The translations under genes and the position numbers were made by a program. The notes beneath the pieces are model-generated. The model saw nothing but the letters and a program-made list of their open reading frames with translations. It was not told the origin of the DNA and made no database searches. From Pseudovibrio flavus (lineage in GTDB: Bacteria; Pseudomonadota; Alphaproteobacteria; Rhizobiales; Stappiaceae), in assembly GCF_009711345.1 (NCBI RefSeq), contig NZ_SMMA01000065.1:349054-413053 (forward strand): DNA of 64,000 nucleotides. Reading direction: 5' to 3'. Positions 16,792 to 24,884 of this stretch are shown here, one piece after another (positions within the stretch are counted from its first letter, which is position 1; the number at the start of each line of letters is the position of its first letter).

Positions 16792-17800
16792 CCCCTCTAG
16801 CTTCATAAACAGAGAGGACTTGCGGCAGGCGTGCTTTGACAGAGTAGTTCTGCTCGATAAAAGCAGCAGCACTTTCCCGCAGGTCCATCAACTGCTTAGG
16901 GTCGCTGTAGAGCCATTCCTTAAAAGCGTTATAGAGCGATTGGCTGCTGTCTCTGTTGTAGAGCCAGCCCGTTTTGCCGCGTGTTATCACTTCTGGCAGG
17001 GCACCGACGTTTGAGGCAATTACCGGAATGCCTGCGGCAAGCGCTTCCAACGCCACCAGAGGCAATCCTTCGGCTCTGGATGGTATGACCACGACACCAA
17101 GACGCGGCCAGATCTTGCGAAGGTCCGTTACCATGCCGTGAAACTTGATAAGCTCGGCATATTCACCCTTCAGCTGCCCTTCCATTGGTCCATCTCCAAA
17201 TACAGACCAATGCACCGGTGCATCAGCAAACGCTGCTGCAAGCTCACAAAACGTATCGGGTGCTTTCTCGTAGGAAAGACGGCCAATGAAAGCCACTTCG
17301 TCTCCCAATGGACGGCTGCTATCTAGCTGCGGACGATCAATAAAGTTCGGGATCAAAATGGTCTTGAACCAGAGCTTCTTGGCAATAGGCACGCTGACAG
17401 CAATTGAGGTTCCCAAAAAGGCCGTTGCTTTGTCTATGAGCTGATAAAGGCTGACAGGAAACGGTCCGGTCTCGCCCGCATGAAAGGTAGAAACCGTGGG
17501 TATGCCTCTTAGCTTGCAGAGCAAGCGGCCCATGATGCCAGCCTTGTAGCCATGGGTATGGACAAGCTGCGGCCTGCCTTTGGAAAGCTCTGAGAAAAAG
17601 CCGGATATTGAGCCGGAAAGAACGGTGTAGGGAACGTTCTCCTGTTCCAACTGTTCAAGCCACTGGTTGGCTCCGTGGTCTTTCCATAAAACGACACGGG
17701 CATCAAATCCCGCATCACAAAGGGCTTTCGTCAGTACCAGAACGTGCTTTTCGATACCGCCTATACCGCTTGAATCAACAAGCTGCCAAATGATGGTCAT
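16745..17800 (-). CDS. GT4 glycosyltransferase
   Basis: This 351-residue GT-B enzyme has an N-terminus of the usual type (WQLVDSSGIGGIEKHVL, a Gly-rich donor loop), HTHGYKAGIMGRL, the GRLSYEKAPDTF linker and VVIPSRAEGLPLVALEALAAGIPVIA, with the E-x7-E motif of retaining GT4 enzymes. The ATG at 17800 gives the family N-terminus; the upstream in-frame start at 17839 would run through a perfect inverted repeat. It converges on the regulator gene and the coding ends overlap by 47 bp (16745-16791). Function in the same polysaccharide pathway is likely from position, though it has its own promoter region. Confidence 0.88.
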   Translation of the reverse strand: MTIIWQLVDSSGIGGIEKHVLVLTKALCDAGFDARVVLWKDHGANQWLEQLEQENVPYTVLSGSISGFFSELSKGRPQLVHTHGYKAGIMGRLLCKLRGIPTVSTFHAGETGPFPVSLYQLIDKATAFLGTSIAVSVPIAKKLWFKTILIPNFIDRPQLDSSRPLGDEVAFIGRLSYEKAPDTFCELAAAFADAPVHWSVFGDGPMEGQLKGEYAELIKFHGMVTDLRKIWPRLGVVVIPSRAEGLPLVALEALAAGIPVIASNVGALPEVITRGKTGWLYNRDSSQSLYNAFKEWLYSDPKQLMDLRESAAAFIEQNYSVKARLPQVLSVYEARGVTPPLRFQARSQAGV

Positions 17801-17809
17801 TACCTGCAC

Positions 17810-17830
17810 TCTTGTTCTTGTTGAACAAGA
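17810..17830. promoter_or_regulatory. Perfect inverted repeat just upstream of the GT4 gene
   Basis: Arms TCTTGTTC (17810-17817) and GAACAAGA (17823-17830) are an exact 8-bp match around a 5-base spacer. The repeat ends nine bases before the ATG at 17800 on the minus strand. It could be a repressor operator or, in the RNA, a hairpin next to the ribosome site. Neither is shown. Confidence 0.5.
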
Positions 17831-17865
17831 CCATGGCATAGCGGTTCCAAAGAAGCCTTTAACGG

Positions 17866-18786
17866 CTAAGGTAAACTGGCCTTGGGTGCTTTTGCTGCAA
17901 AGTGTTCAGAAATCCAGATGCCGCCAAGAACCAGTGAAAGACCGGCTGCATGATAAAACCGGAAGGTCTCGCCCAGAAGAACAACCGCGAACACTGCCCC
18001 GAAAATCGGAATAAGGTTTACAAACAGTCCCGCTCTGGCAGGGCCAATAAGCTCCACGCCGCGCATAAAGAAAATCTGCGCGATAAACGATGGAAACAGG
18101 GCGATGTAGAGGACGATCAGCCAGCCTTCAAAGGTTGGCCACAAAGCAGTTTCTGTCGCCATCTCATAGCCGACCAGCGGGAACGATACGATCGCCGCAA
18201 CGCTTGAAGTGACAGTAAAGAACACAAGGGCTGGCACTTTAGGGCGAGAACGCAGACCCAAAGTGTAACCGGCATAAAAAACGCAGGCGATGATCATCAA
18301 GCCATCACCGGGGTTTATCTCCAGCTCCACAAGGCGCTGTAAGTTGCCTTCACTGGCAATGGCAATAACCCCGCCCAAGGTGAACAAAATGCCGATGAAC
18401 TGGGCAAAGGTGATGCGGTCCCCGAATACAAACAGCGCTCCCAGAGCCACCAGCATCGGCACCGACCCTTGCAAGATGCCGATATTCAAAGCCGAGGTAT
18501 CATGGGCTGCGATGTAAAAGAGCGCATTAAAGCCGGTAAAGCCAAAGGCCGCCATTAAAGCAATGCCGACAATATGGGGCGCAATAGTCTTCCAGTGCGC
18601 GATGAGCTTTTTGCCATAAAAGGTCAGCATCAAGCCGCTCACAATCGCCCAACGCAAGAACACCACAACAAGCGGCGAAACCTCTCCCACTGCAAGTTTG
18701 CCCGCAATCGAGTTACCCGCCCACATCATGGCGGTGATCATCAAGAGCAGGATGGGGCGGTTGTACGATCGCTTGAATGCGGACAT
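17866..18786 (-). CDS. EamA/DMT-family transporter
   Basis: This 306-residue protein has ten membrane helices in two five-helix EamA repeats. The first repeat contains ITAMMWAGNSIAGKLAVGEVSP and the second starts with FEGWLIVLYIALFPSFIAQIFFM. The family exports amino acids and other small metabolites, but substrates cannot be predicted from sequence. The SD (AAGGTG, six bases before the ATG) directly follows a small inverted repeat at 18799-18812. The gene is between the polysaccharide locus and malate synthase and shows no clear link to either. Confidence 0.9.
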   Translation of the reverse strand: MSAFKRSYNRPILLLMITAMMWAGNSIAGKLAVGEVSPLVVVFLRWAIVSGLMLTFYGKKLIAHWKTIAPHIVGIALMAAFGFTGFNALFYIAAHDTSALNIGILQGSVPMLVALGALFVFGDRITFAQFIGILFTLGGVIAIASEGNLQRLVELEINPGDGLMIIACVFYAGYTLGLRSRPKVPALVFFTVTSSVAAIVSFPLVGYEMATETALWPTFEGWLIVLYIALFPSFIAQIFFMRGVELIGPARAGLFVNLIPIFGAVFAVVLLGETFRFYHAAGLSLVLGGIWISEHFAAKAPKASLP

Positions 18787-18798
18787 GTTTTACACCTT

Positions 18799-18812
18799 AG
18801 GTCGTTAGACCT
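18799..18812. promoter_or_regulatory. Inverted repeat before the EamA transporter ribosome site
   Basis: AGGTC-GTTA-GACCT lies 12 bases before the ATG at 18786 and abuts the Shine-Dalgarno sequence. Position and symmetry fit a regulator site or an RNA hairpin. No matching regulator gene is adjacent. Confidence 0.35.
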
Positions 18813-19066
18813 GTACTCAATATACTTTGGGTCGAAATCATCAAAGTGGTCATTTGGATAAATTTTCAAAGAACTTAGCTTTTGTGGGACTCAAAAGGAA
18901 GCACCTGTTTAATGATGGATTTTTTCCAAAACGGAAATAGTCCATTTGCCTTCGGCTGATTGCACCTTGCTTCCAATTTTGTCATGGTCTGTTCACTCTC
19001 ATACAGAGAAATACAGATTTCGCGGACAGAGCCGATCTTTCCGCATGAATTAGACAGGCGGACGAG

Positions 19067-21241
19067 ATGGCAGAAAGAAAACAGATCGCGGGGCTTCAGG
19101 TTGCCTCCCAGCTCTACGATTTTATCGAGAACGAGGCACTGGCCGGAACCGGCGTTAGTTCCGAGGTGTTCTGGCAGGGCTTGGGTGATCTGCTCAACGG
19201 CTTTGCACCGCGCAACAAAGAGCTGCTGGCAAAGCGTGATGACATTCAGGCCAAGATCGATGCATGGCATAAGGCAAACGCAGGTCCTGTCGATATGGAA
19301 GCCTACAAGGCATTCCTGAGTGAAATCGGTTACCTGCTGCCAGAGGGCGACAAGTTCGAAGTGGATCCGGAAGACGTTGATCCGGAGATTGCGCTCATCC
19401 CGGGCCCACAGCTCGTCGTTCCTGTCATGAACGCCCGCTATGCCCTCAATGCAGCAAACGCCCGCTGGGGTTCGCTCTATGATGCGCTGTATGGCACCGA
19501 TGCTATGGGTTCCAAGCCGCAGGGCGGTGGTTATGATGCAGCCCGTGGTCAGGAAGTGATTGCCTATGCCCGCAAGCGTCTTGATACCGCAGTGCCGCTC
19601 GACCAAGGCAGCTGGGCCGATGTAACCGACATCTCCATTTTCGCATCCTCACTGGCGCTTAGTCAGGGTGATGACGAGTTCGCGGGCCTTGAAAACCCAC
19701 TGCAGCTTGTTGGTTATACTGGTGAAGCGGATGAGCCAAAGTCCATCCTGCTCGTGAAGAACGGCCTGCATATCGAAATCATCATTGATAAAACGCATCC
19801 AATTGGCGCGACAGACCCAGCAGGCATTGCCGATGTTCTGCTTGAATCGGCTGTAACCACCATCATGGACTGCGAGGATTCCGTTGCAGCCGTTGATGCA
19901 GACGACAAGGTAACCGTTTATCGCAACTGGCTGGGCCTCATGAAGGGTGACCTGAGCGAGGAAATCTCCAAGGGCGGCAAAACCTTCACCCGCGCTCTCA
20001 ATGCTGATCGCGAATATATGGACATGCAGGACGAAGAGCTGACGCTTCCGGGTCGCTCCCTCATGCTCGTTCGCAATGTCGGTCACCTCATGACCAATCC
20101 GGCTATTTTGCTTAAGGATGGCTCCGAGGCTCCAGAAGGGCTGATGGATGCAATGATTACTGTGCTGATCGCCATCCATGACATTGGCAAGCCGGGCAAA
20201 ACAGGCGGCAAGCGCATGAACTCCCGCGCTGGCTCTGTCTATGTCGTTAAGCCGAAAATGCATGGCCCTGAAGAGGTAGCTTTTGCTGACGAGACCTTCT
20301 CCAAAGTGGAGAGCATTCTGGGGCTTGAGCAGTACACCGTAAAGATGGGCATCATGGACGAGGAACGCCGCACCACGGTGAACCTGAAAGAGTGTATCCG
20401 CGCTGCCAAAAGCCGCGTGTGCTTCATCAACACCGGCTTCCTTGATCGTACTGGCGATGAGATCCACACCTCCATGGAAGCTGGCCCGATGATCCGTAAA
20501 GGCGAGATGAAGCAGGCTGCTTGGATTTCCGCCTATGAGAACTGGAACGTCGATACCGGCTTGATGTGCGGTCTTTCTGGTCATGCGCAGATTGGTAAGG
20601 GCATGTGGGCCATGCCGGATCTGATGGAAGCAATGCTGGAGCAAAAGATCGGCCATCCAAAAGCGGGCGCAAACACTGCTTGGGTTCCATCTCCAACTGC
20701 AGCAACACTGCATGCACTGCACTACCACATGGTCAACGTACCGCAGGTTCAGGAAGAGCTGGAACAGCGTGAACGTGCAAAGCTGGATGACATTCTGACT
20801 ATTCCGGTTGCAAGTGAAACAAACTGGAGCGCAGAGGAAATCCAGAGCGAGCTGGACAACAACGCACAAGGCATCCTTGGTTACGTTGTACGTTGGGTAG
20901 ACCAAGGCGTAGGCTGCTCCAAGGTGCCGGATATCAATAACGTTGGCCTGATGGAAGACCGCGCAACCCTGCGCATTTCCTCCCAGCATATCGCCAACTG
21001 GCTACACCATGGTATCTGCACGCAGGAGCAGGTCATGGAAACCTTGAAGCGAATGGCAGCTGTAGTTGACGAGCAGAACGCTAGCGATCCGCTCTACACG
21101 CCAATGGCAGCAGACTTCGATCGCTCTATTGCCTTTGCTGCAGCGTGTGATCTTGTTCTGAAGGGCCGTGAGCAACCAAACGGCTATACCGAGCCTGTGT
21201 TGCACGCTCGCCGCCTGCAGTTGAAAGCTGCGGCTCGCTAG
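19067..21241 (+). CDS. glcB: Malate synthase G
   Basis: This 724-residue cytosolic enzyme condenses glyoxylate with acetyl-CoA to give malate, the second step of the glyoxylate route. The length fits the G isoform (about 720-730). Typical blocks are present: [74 protein letters not shown] and, near the C-terminus, [12 protein letters not shown]. The loop before DERRT/N and the Arg and Asp of the active site look intact. The ATG at 19067 follows AGGCGGACGAG. The gene stands alone: the upstream transporter is divergent and a terminator follows at 21266. Isocitrate lyase is not in this window. Confidence 0.97.
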   Translation: MAERKQIAGLQVASQLYDFIENEALAGTGVSSEVFWQGLGDLLNGFAPRNKELLAKRDDIQAKIDAWHKANAGPVDMEAYKAFLSEIGYLLPEGDKFEVDPEDVDPEIALIPGPQLVVPVMNARYALNAANARWGSLYDALYGTDAMGSKPQGGGYDAARGQEVIAYARKRLDTAVPLDQGSWADVTDISIFASSLALSQGDDEFAGLENPLQLVGYTGEADEPKSILLVKNGLHIEIIIDKTHPIGATDPAGIADVLLESAVTTIMDCEDSVAAVDADDKVTVYRNWLGLMKGDLSEEISKGGKTFTRALNADREYMDMQDEELTLPGRSLMLVRNVGHLMTNPAILLKDGSEAPEGLMDAMITVLIAIHDIGKPGKTGGKRMNSRAGSVYVVKPKMHGPEEVAFADETFSKVESILGLEQYTVKMGIMDEERRTTVNLKECIRAAKSRVCFINTGFLDRTGDEIHTSMEAGPMIRKGEMKQAAWISAYENWNVDTGLMCGLSGHAQIGKGMWAMPDLMEAMLEQKIGHPKAGANTAWVPSPTAATLHALHYHMVNVPQVQEELEQRERAKLDDILTIPVASETNWSAEEIQSELDNNAQGILGYVVRWVDQGVGCSKVPDINNVGLMEDRATLRISSQHIANWLHHGICTQEQVMETLKRMAAVVDEQNASDPLYTPMAADFDRSIAFAAACDLVLKGREQPNGYTEPVLHARRLQLKAAAR

Positions 21242-21265
21242 GTCCGCGCACAAACGAAATCTATG

Positions 21266-21300
21266 AAGGGGCAGGGTGCGATGAGCGCTCTGCCCTTTCT
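21266..21300 (+). terminator. Rho-independent terminator after malate synthase
   Basis: AAGGGGCAG (21266-21274) pairs with CTGCCCTTT (21290-21298) with one G-T pair; the right arm runs into a T-rich tail. It lies 25 bp after the glcB stop and could also serve the convergent DUF1906 gene. Confidence 0.7.
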
Positions 21301-21314
21301 CTTTGGCTACCTTC

Positions 21315-22310
21315 TTACAAAATACGGTTCAGGAGTGCATTTGCGCCCTTTTCCGCAATCTTGGTTGCTTCGTGAATGATGGCCCCTTCCGCCATATCTT
21401 CCATGGGTTCAATTAGATGGTCATGGATTTCATCTTCAAGAAGCGTTTCAATGCCTTCTGGCTTTTTGTCAGTCTCCGCCGCTGGCGCTGCTTCAACAGC
21501 CTTGTCGTTCTGGTCTGGAGCATGGTCTTTCTGTTTGACCGACAAAGTGGTGCCGAGCTTTTTAGCGAGCTGCGCTTTGATGATGTCCAACACAAGAGGA
21601 ACGAGCTGCTCTTTCACCGTTTGAACGACGGTAGCCTCCACCTCTTGCAACGCTGTATCCATAACGCCGCCGATGAAGGTTTGTGTTGTACCGATGTGGC
21701 GGAAAGCGCCGATATCCGGTCTGGCGGGGTTTATCTTGTCCAGATCAATCGTGTTGTTTTCCGGCTGCTGGGAAAGGTTCCACTTGCCGCTATCTAGAAA
21801 CTCCTGATAACCAGCCCACCCTCTGGAAAGGCTTAGCCAAGTGAACTCGCAGAGCTTGTCATCCAAAAGGTTCTGCAGCACCAAACCGTTGCCGTAAGCT
21901 CCCACCTTGTATGGGTTACCAGCTTCAGCAAAAGCGGAATTAACCGCCTGAAAGTAGGGTTTGATGTTGTTCTCGTAGTCAGCCTGCGATGCATCGTAAT
22001 CGACGGCGAAATAGATTGCCGAATGGCGCGGCTGGCCCACTATCGACTGGGCTTGATCCATAGCCGTTGCAGCGTTTTCTTCGCCCGTCTTCTGGCTAAA
22101 GCACTCTGCTGAGTTGTTGGCATCTTCATAAACGCTAAACAACGCAAGGCCAGCGCCTAGTAAGGCTTCGGCTTCTTCCTTGGAAATGCGTTTCCAGCTG
22201 CTTAGGGAAAGGTAGCGCCCAACGGCGACAACGCCTTTGCTCTTGAGTTCTTGCGCACTGTGAGCAAGGTCACTGGCAGAATCGACGGCGTATCTGGTCT
22301 TGTCACTCAT
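21315..22310 (-). CDS. DUF1906 glycoside-hydrolase-like protein
   Basis: Residues ~5-205 of this 331-residue protein match the DUF1906 (Rv2525c-like) barrel: it starts YAVDSASDLAHSAQELKSKG, has GRYLSLSSWKRISKEEAEALLGAGLALFSVYE, then HSAIYFAVDYDAS and KVGAYGNGLVLQNLL. The family resembles glycoside hydrolases and lysozyme-like barrels; carbohydrate cleavage has been proposed but is not established here. Residues ~210-331 form a separate helical tail rich in Glu, Lys and Ala. I see no signal peptide, so it seems cytoplasmic or exported by another route. It is convergent with glcB. Confidence 0.8.
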   Translation of the reverse strand: MSDKTRYAVDSASDLAHSAQELKSKGVVAVGRYLSLSSWKRISKEEAEALLGAGLALFSVYEDANNSAECFSQKTGEENAATAMDQAQSIVGQPRHSAIYFAVDYDASQADYENNIKPYFQAVNSAFAEAGNPYKVGAYGNGLVLQNLLDDKLCEFTWLSLSRGWAGYQEFLDSGKWNLSQQPENNTIDLDKINPARPDIGAFRHIGTTQTFIGGVMDTALQEVEATVVQTVKEQLVPLVLDIIKAQLAKKLGTTLSVKQKDHAPDQNDKAVEAAPAAETDKKPEGIETLLEDEIHDHLIEPMEDMAEGAIIHEATKIAEKGANALLNRIL

Positions 22311-22379
22311 CTCTTGTTCTTTCTTTCGTTGGACACTGAAAGAACAGACGAGGAGATGTCACAGCTGTGAGGTGCTGCA

Positions 22380-22411
22380 GCAAGGCAGGGTTAGCAATTG
22401 CTCTGCCTTGC
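22380..22411. terminator. Strong hairpin between the histidine-kinase and DUF1906 genes
   Basis: GCAAGGCAG (22380-22388) pairs perfectly with CTGCCTTGC (22403-22411), and the loop contains the palindrome AGCAATTGCT. It lies 24 bp past the end of the minus-strand kinase gene. A T-rich tail is seen only on the + side, so it may be a terminator without a U-tract for the minus-strand transcript, or an mRNA-stabilising hairpin. Confidence 0.45.
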
Positions 22412-22434
22412 TTTAGGGCTTTGTTTCAAATTGG

Positions 22435-23877
22435 CTAGATCGGCAGTTGAATAACAACAATCAAGCCGGTGCCCTTTTGTTTGTTGGCAAGCGTGATCGT
22501 GCCGCCATGGGCGTGGATGATGCTGCGGCAAATGGCAAGGCCAAGACCGATACCGCCGGTATCTTCGTTACGGCTTTCTTCAAGTCTCACAAATGGTTCG
22601 AATACATCTGTCATCCGCTCCTCCGGAATACCGGGACCATCGTCACTGATCGTGATTATGGCGGTATCACCGCTGCGCTTCAGCTCTACCTCGGCATTGC
22701 CACCATAGCGCAGGGCATTGTCGATGATGTTGCGCAGGGCGCGTTTCAGCGACATCAAACGGCAGGAAAGAATAATCCGGTCCTCAGCCCGCGCCTTCAC
22801 ATCCGAGCCAATGTCCTCGTAGTCTGTGGCAATGGTCTCTAACAGACCGCCAAGGTCCACGTTGCGCGGCTGTTCGGTGGTTGCCTCATCACGGGCAAAG
22901 GCAAGGGTTGCCTCTGTCATTGCCTGCATTTCATCCAGCGTTGCAATCATGCGTTCGCGGTCTTCGTCATCCTCGATAAACTCGGCGCGAATGCGAAGGG
23001 AGGTGATCGGCGTGCGCAGGTCGTGACTGATCGCTGCCAGCATGCGTGTCCTGTCTTTGACAAAGCGGGTAAGGCGGTCCTGCATTTGGTTGAAGGCGAT
23101 AATGGTGGAGCGGACCTCAAGTGGGCCTGCCACTCTCAAGGTCGCAACTTCTTGCCCTTTGCCAAGCTGTTCGGCGGCTTCCGACAGGTCACGCAAAGGC
23201 CGCATCATCAGCCATACAAACGGGCCGATAATGATGACAATGGCAACGGCTAGAAACAGGATTGGTGCCAGAATTGGCGCAAGTGGCCGCTTTGGCATCT
23301 TGAAATTGCTTTCAAGGTTCAGCCAGCTGCCATCATTAAGCTGGAGGGAGGCAAATACGGTCACCCCTTGCAGAGAGAATATACCCGGATCGATCTTATC
23401 CCAGCGGCGGTCTACACGGTGGCGGTGCCCGCGGTCTTCCGGCGGCTGGCTTCTGGCGACCCTTCCAAACCGCTCTTCGATATTTGGAAAATCGTCCCGA
23501 TCCTTGTGAACCACGACGTAGATAGGCCTGTCATCCTTCATGCGCCGCTGAAGAAAGTTGGCAAGGTTCTTCTCCATCCTCTCATCGCCGGATGCGTCGA
23601 GAATAGGTTCCTTCGCCACCCAGTACTTGGTGCGTGCGTTGGACGTTGCCTTTAGCAATTTGCGCTGCAAGGAAGGGGGCGTTTCTTCCAGCAGATGTAC
23701 AATAGAAGCCGTGCGCCACAGAGCGTTGCTGCGGGCTACTTCAATTAGGGTTGAGCGCCGCTCGCCAGTAAAAATCGCAAAGCTGATAATCTGTGTCAGC
23801 ACCAGCGTGAACAGCAGCAGCAAGATAAGCCGCGTTGCCATGCGCTGGGGCCAGAGGCGCTTCAACCACTTCATCAT
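22435..23877 (-). CDS. EnvZ/OmpB-type sensor histidine kinase
   Basis: This 480-residue membrane kinase has a first transmembrane helix at about 14-36, a ~150-residue periplasmic sensor, a second helix at about 190-212, then HAMP and a HisKA domain with the phospho-accepting His in AAISHDLRTPITSLRIR. The GHKL ATPase has N box RNIIDNALRYGG, G1 SDDGPGIPEE and G2 GIGLGLAICRSIIHAHGG. The ATG at 23877 overlaps the response-regulator stop as ATGA, which sets the start; longer versions would run well into the regulator gene. It should phosphorylate the regulator encoded just before it. The divergent EF-hand gene hints at a divalent-cation or envelope signal (inference). Confidence 0.93.
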   Translation of the reverse strand: MMKWLKRLWPQRMATRLILLLLFTLVLTQIISFAIFTGERRSTLIEVARSNALWRTASIVHLLEETPPSLQRKLLKATSNARTKYWVAKEPILDASGDERMEKNLANFLQRRMKDDRPIYVVVHKDRDDFPNIEERFGRVARSQPPEDRGHRHRVDRRWDKIDPGIFSLQGVTVFASLQLNDGSWLNLESNFKMPKRPLAPILAPILFLAVAIVIIIGPFVWLMMRPLRDLSEAAEQLGKGQEVATLRVAGPLEVRSTIIAFNQMQDRLTRFVKDRTRMLAAISHDLRTPITSLRIRAEFIEDDEDRERMIATLDEMQAMTEATLAFARDEATTEQPRNVDLGGLLETIATDYEDIGSDVKARAEDRIILSCRLMSLKRALRNIIDNALRYGGNAEVELKRSGDTAIITISDDGPGIPEERMTDVFEPFVRLEESRNEDTGGIGLGLAICRSIIHAHGGTITLANKQKGTGLIVVIQLPI

Positions 23878-24599
23878 TCTGGCTCTGTCACATCTGCGGT
23901 GAAGGTGTAACCACCACCCCACACGGTTTTGATAATGGTCGGGTTCTTTTGATCCGGTTCGATCTTTTTGCGAAGGCGCGAGACCTGATTATCGATAGAC
24001 CTGTCAAACACGGCAGGTGAGCGGCCCGATGTCAGGTCCATCAGCTGATCGCGTGAAAGAACCATCTTTGGCCGCTTTAAAAAGGCAACAAGCAGCTGAA
24101 ATTCACCCGTTGAGAGAGGAGCGACCACACCGTCTGCACTTGTTAGTTCCCGAAGGGAGAGGTCGAGTGTCCATCCTGCAAAGCTGAGGCGCTCGCGCTC
24201 TTCCGGATCACGCTCTTTGGGAACGCTGGAAACGCGTCGCATAACAGCGCGTATGCGGGCAAGCAGCTCACGAGGGTTGAAAGGCTTGGTGACATAATCA
24301 TCTGCGCCCATCTCCAAACCGATTACGCGGTCGGTATCCTCTGCCATAGCAGTGAGAAGGATGACAGGTGCCTGATTGGTCTCTACCAGATGGCGGCATA
24401 GAGATAGACCATCTTCACCCGGCATCATGATATCCAGCACCACCAGATCAATGGAGGCCGCCTTTAGAATCTTACGCGCCGAAGCGGCGCTATCTGCGAC
24501 GGTCGCACGAAGATTGTTCTTGATGAGGTATCTGGCCAAAGGCTCGCGAATATCGCGATGATCATCAACAATAAGAATATGCGGCGATGCTTGGCTCAT
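23874..24599 (-). CDS. OmpR-family response regulator
   Basis: This 241-residue regulator has a receiver domain (ILIVDDHRDIREPLARY; phospho-acceptor Asp in LVVLDIMMPGEDG; Lys in VTKPFNPRELLARI). A C-terminal winged-helix trans-reg domain ends with GRSPAVFDRSIDNQVSRLRKK-type recognition helix spacing and TVWGGGYTF. It is the first gene of the two-gene operon with the kinase. The 285 bp before it, shared with the divergent EF-hand gene, hold a direct repeat with 10-bp period (24726-24741), the typical pattern for sites of this family. Confidence 0.95.
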   Translation of the reverse strand: MSQASPHILIVDDHRDIREPLARYLIKNNLRATVADSAASARKILKAASIDLVVLDIMMPGEDGLSLCRHLVETNQAPVILLTAMAEDTDRVIGLEMGADDYVTKPFNPRELLARIRAVMRRVSSVPKERDPEERERLSFAGWTLDLSLRELTSADGVVAPLSTGEFQLLVAFLKRPKMVLSRDQLMDLTSGRSPAVFDRSIDNQVSRLRKKIEPDQKNPTIIKTVWGGGYTFTADVTEPE

Positions 24600-24725
24600 A
24601 GACTAATCTTCCAGACTTCCCGATCACGGCTACGCTAAACAACAGCGCCTGACCTTTAAAATGTACAAGGGCAATGCCCGTGAGTTTGTCATAACACCGC
24701 TTGAATATTAAGGCTGTGAAAGATT

Positions 24726-24741
24726 GTATCAAAAGGTATCA
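24726..24741. promoter_or_regulatory. GTATCA direct repeat, candidate OmpR-type operator
   Basis: GTATCA occurs at 24726-24731 and again at 24736-24741, a 10-bp period that puts both copies on one helix face, as in OmpR/PhoB-type sites. It lies between the response-regulator gene and the divergent EF-hand gene, about 144 bp upstream of the latter. Binding by the adjacent regulator is inference. Confidence 0.45.
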
Positions 24742-24884
24742 GCATGGCCTATTGCGACAAAAGCTGACTAAACCCGCAGGTTTCCGGCATTTTTTTGCGA
24801 CAAACGCTCATTAAGTTCAAATCCATCGAAGCAGCCTACCCCCTTAAGCAAATGTCGAGCTTCGAACGAAATGAGGAGATTATT

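Noticed and set aside
19649..20989. 446-codon minus-strand frame opposite malate synthase G
   Set aside because: Shadow of the strongly biased glcB reading frame, no domain seen.
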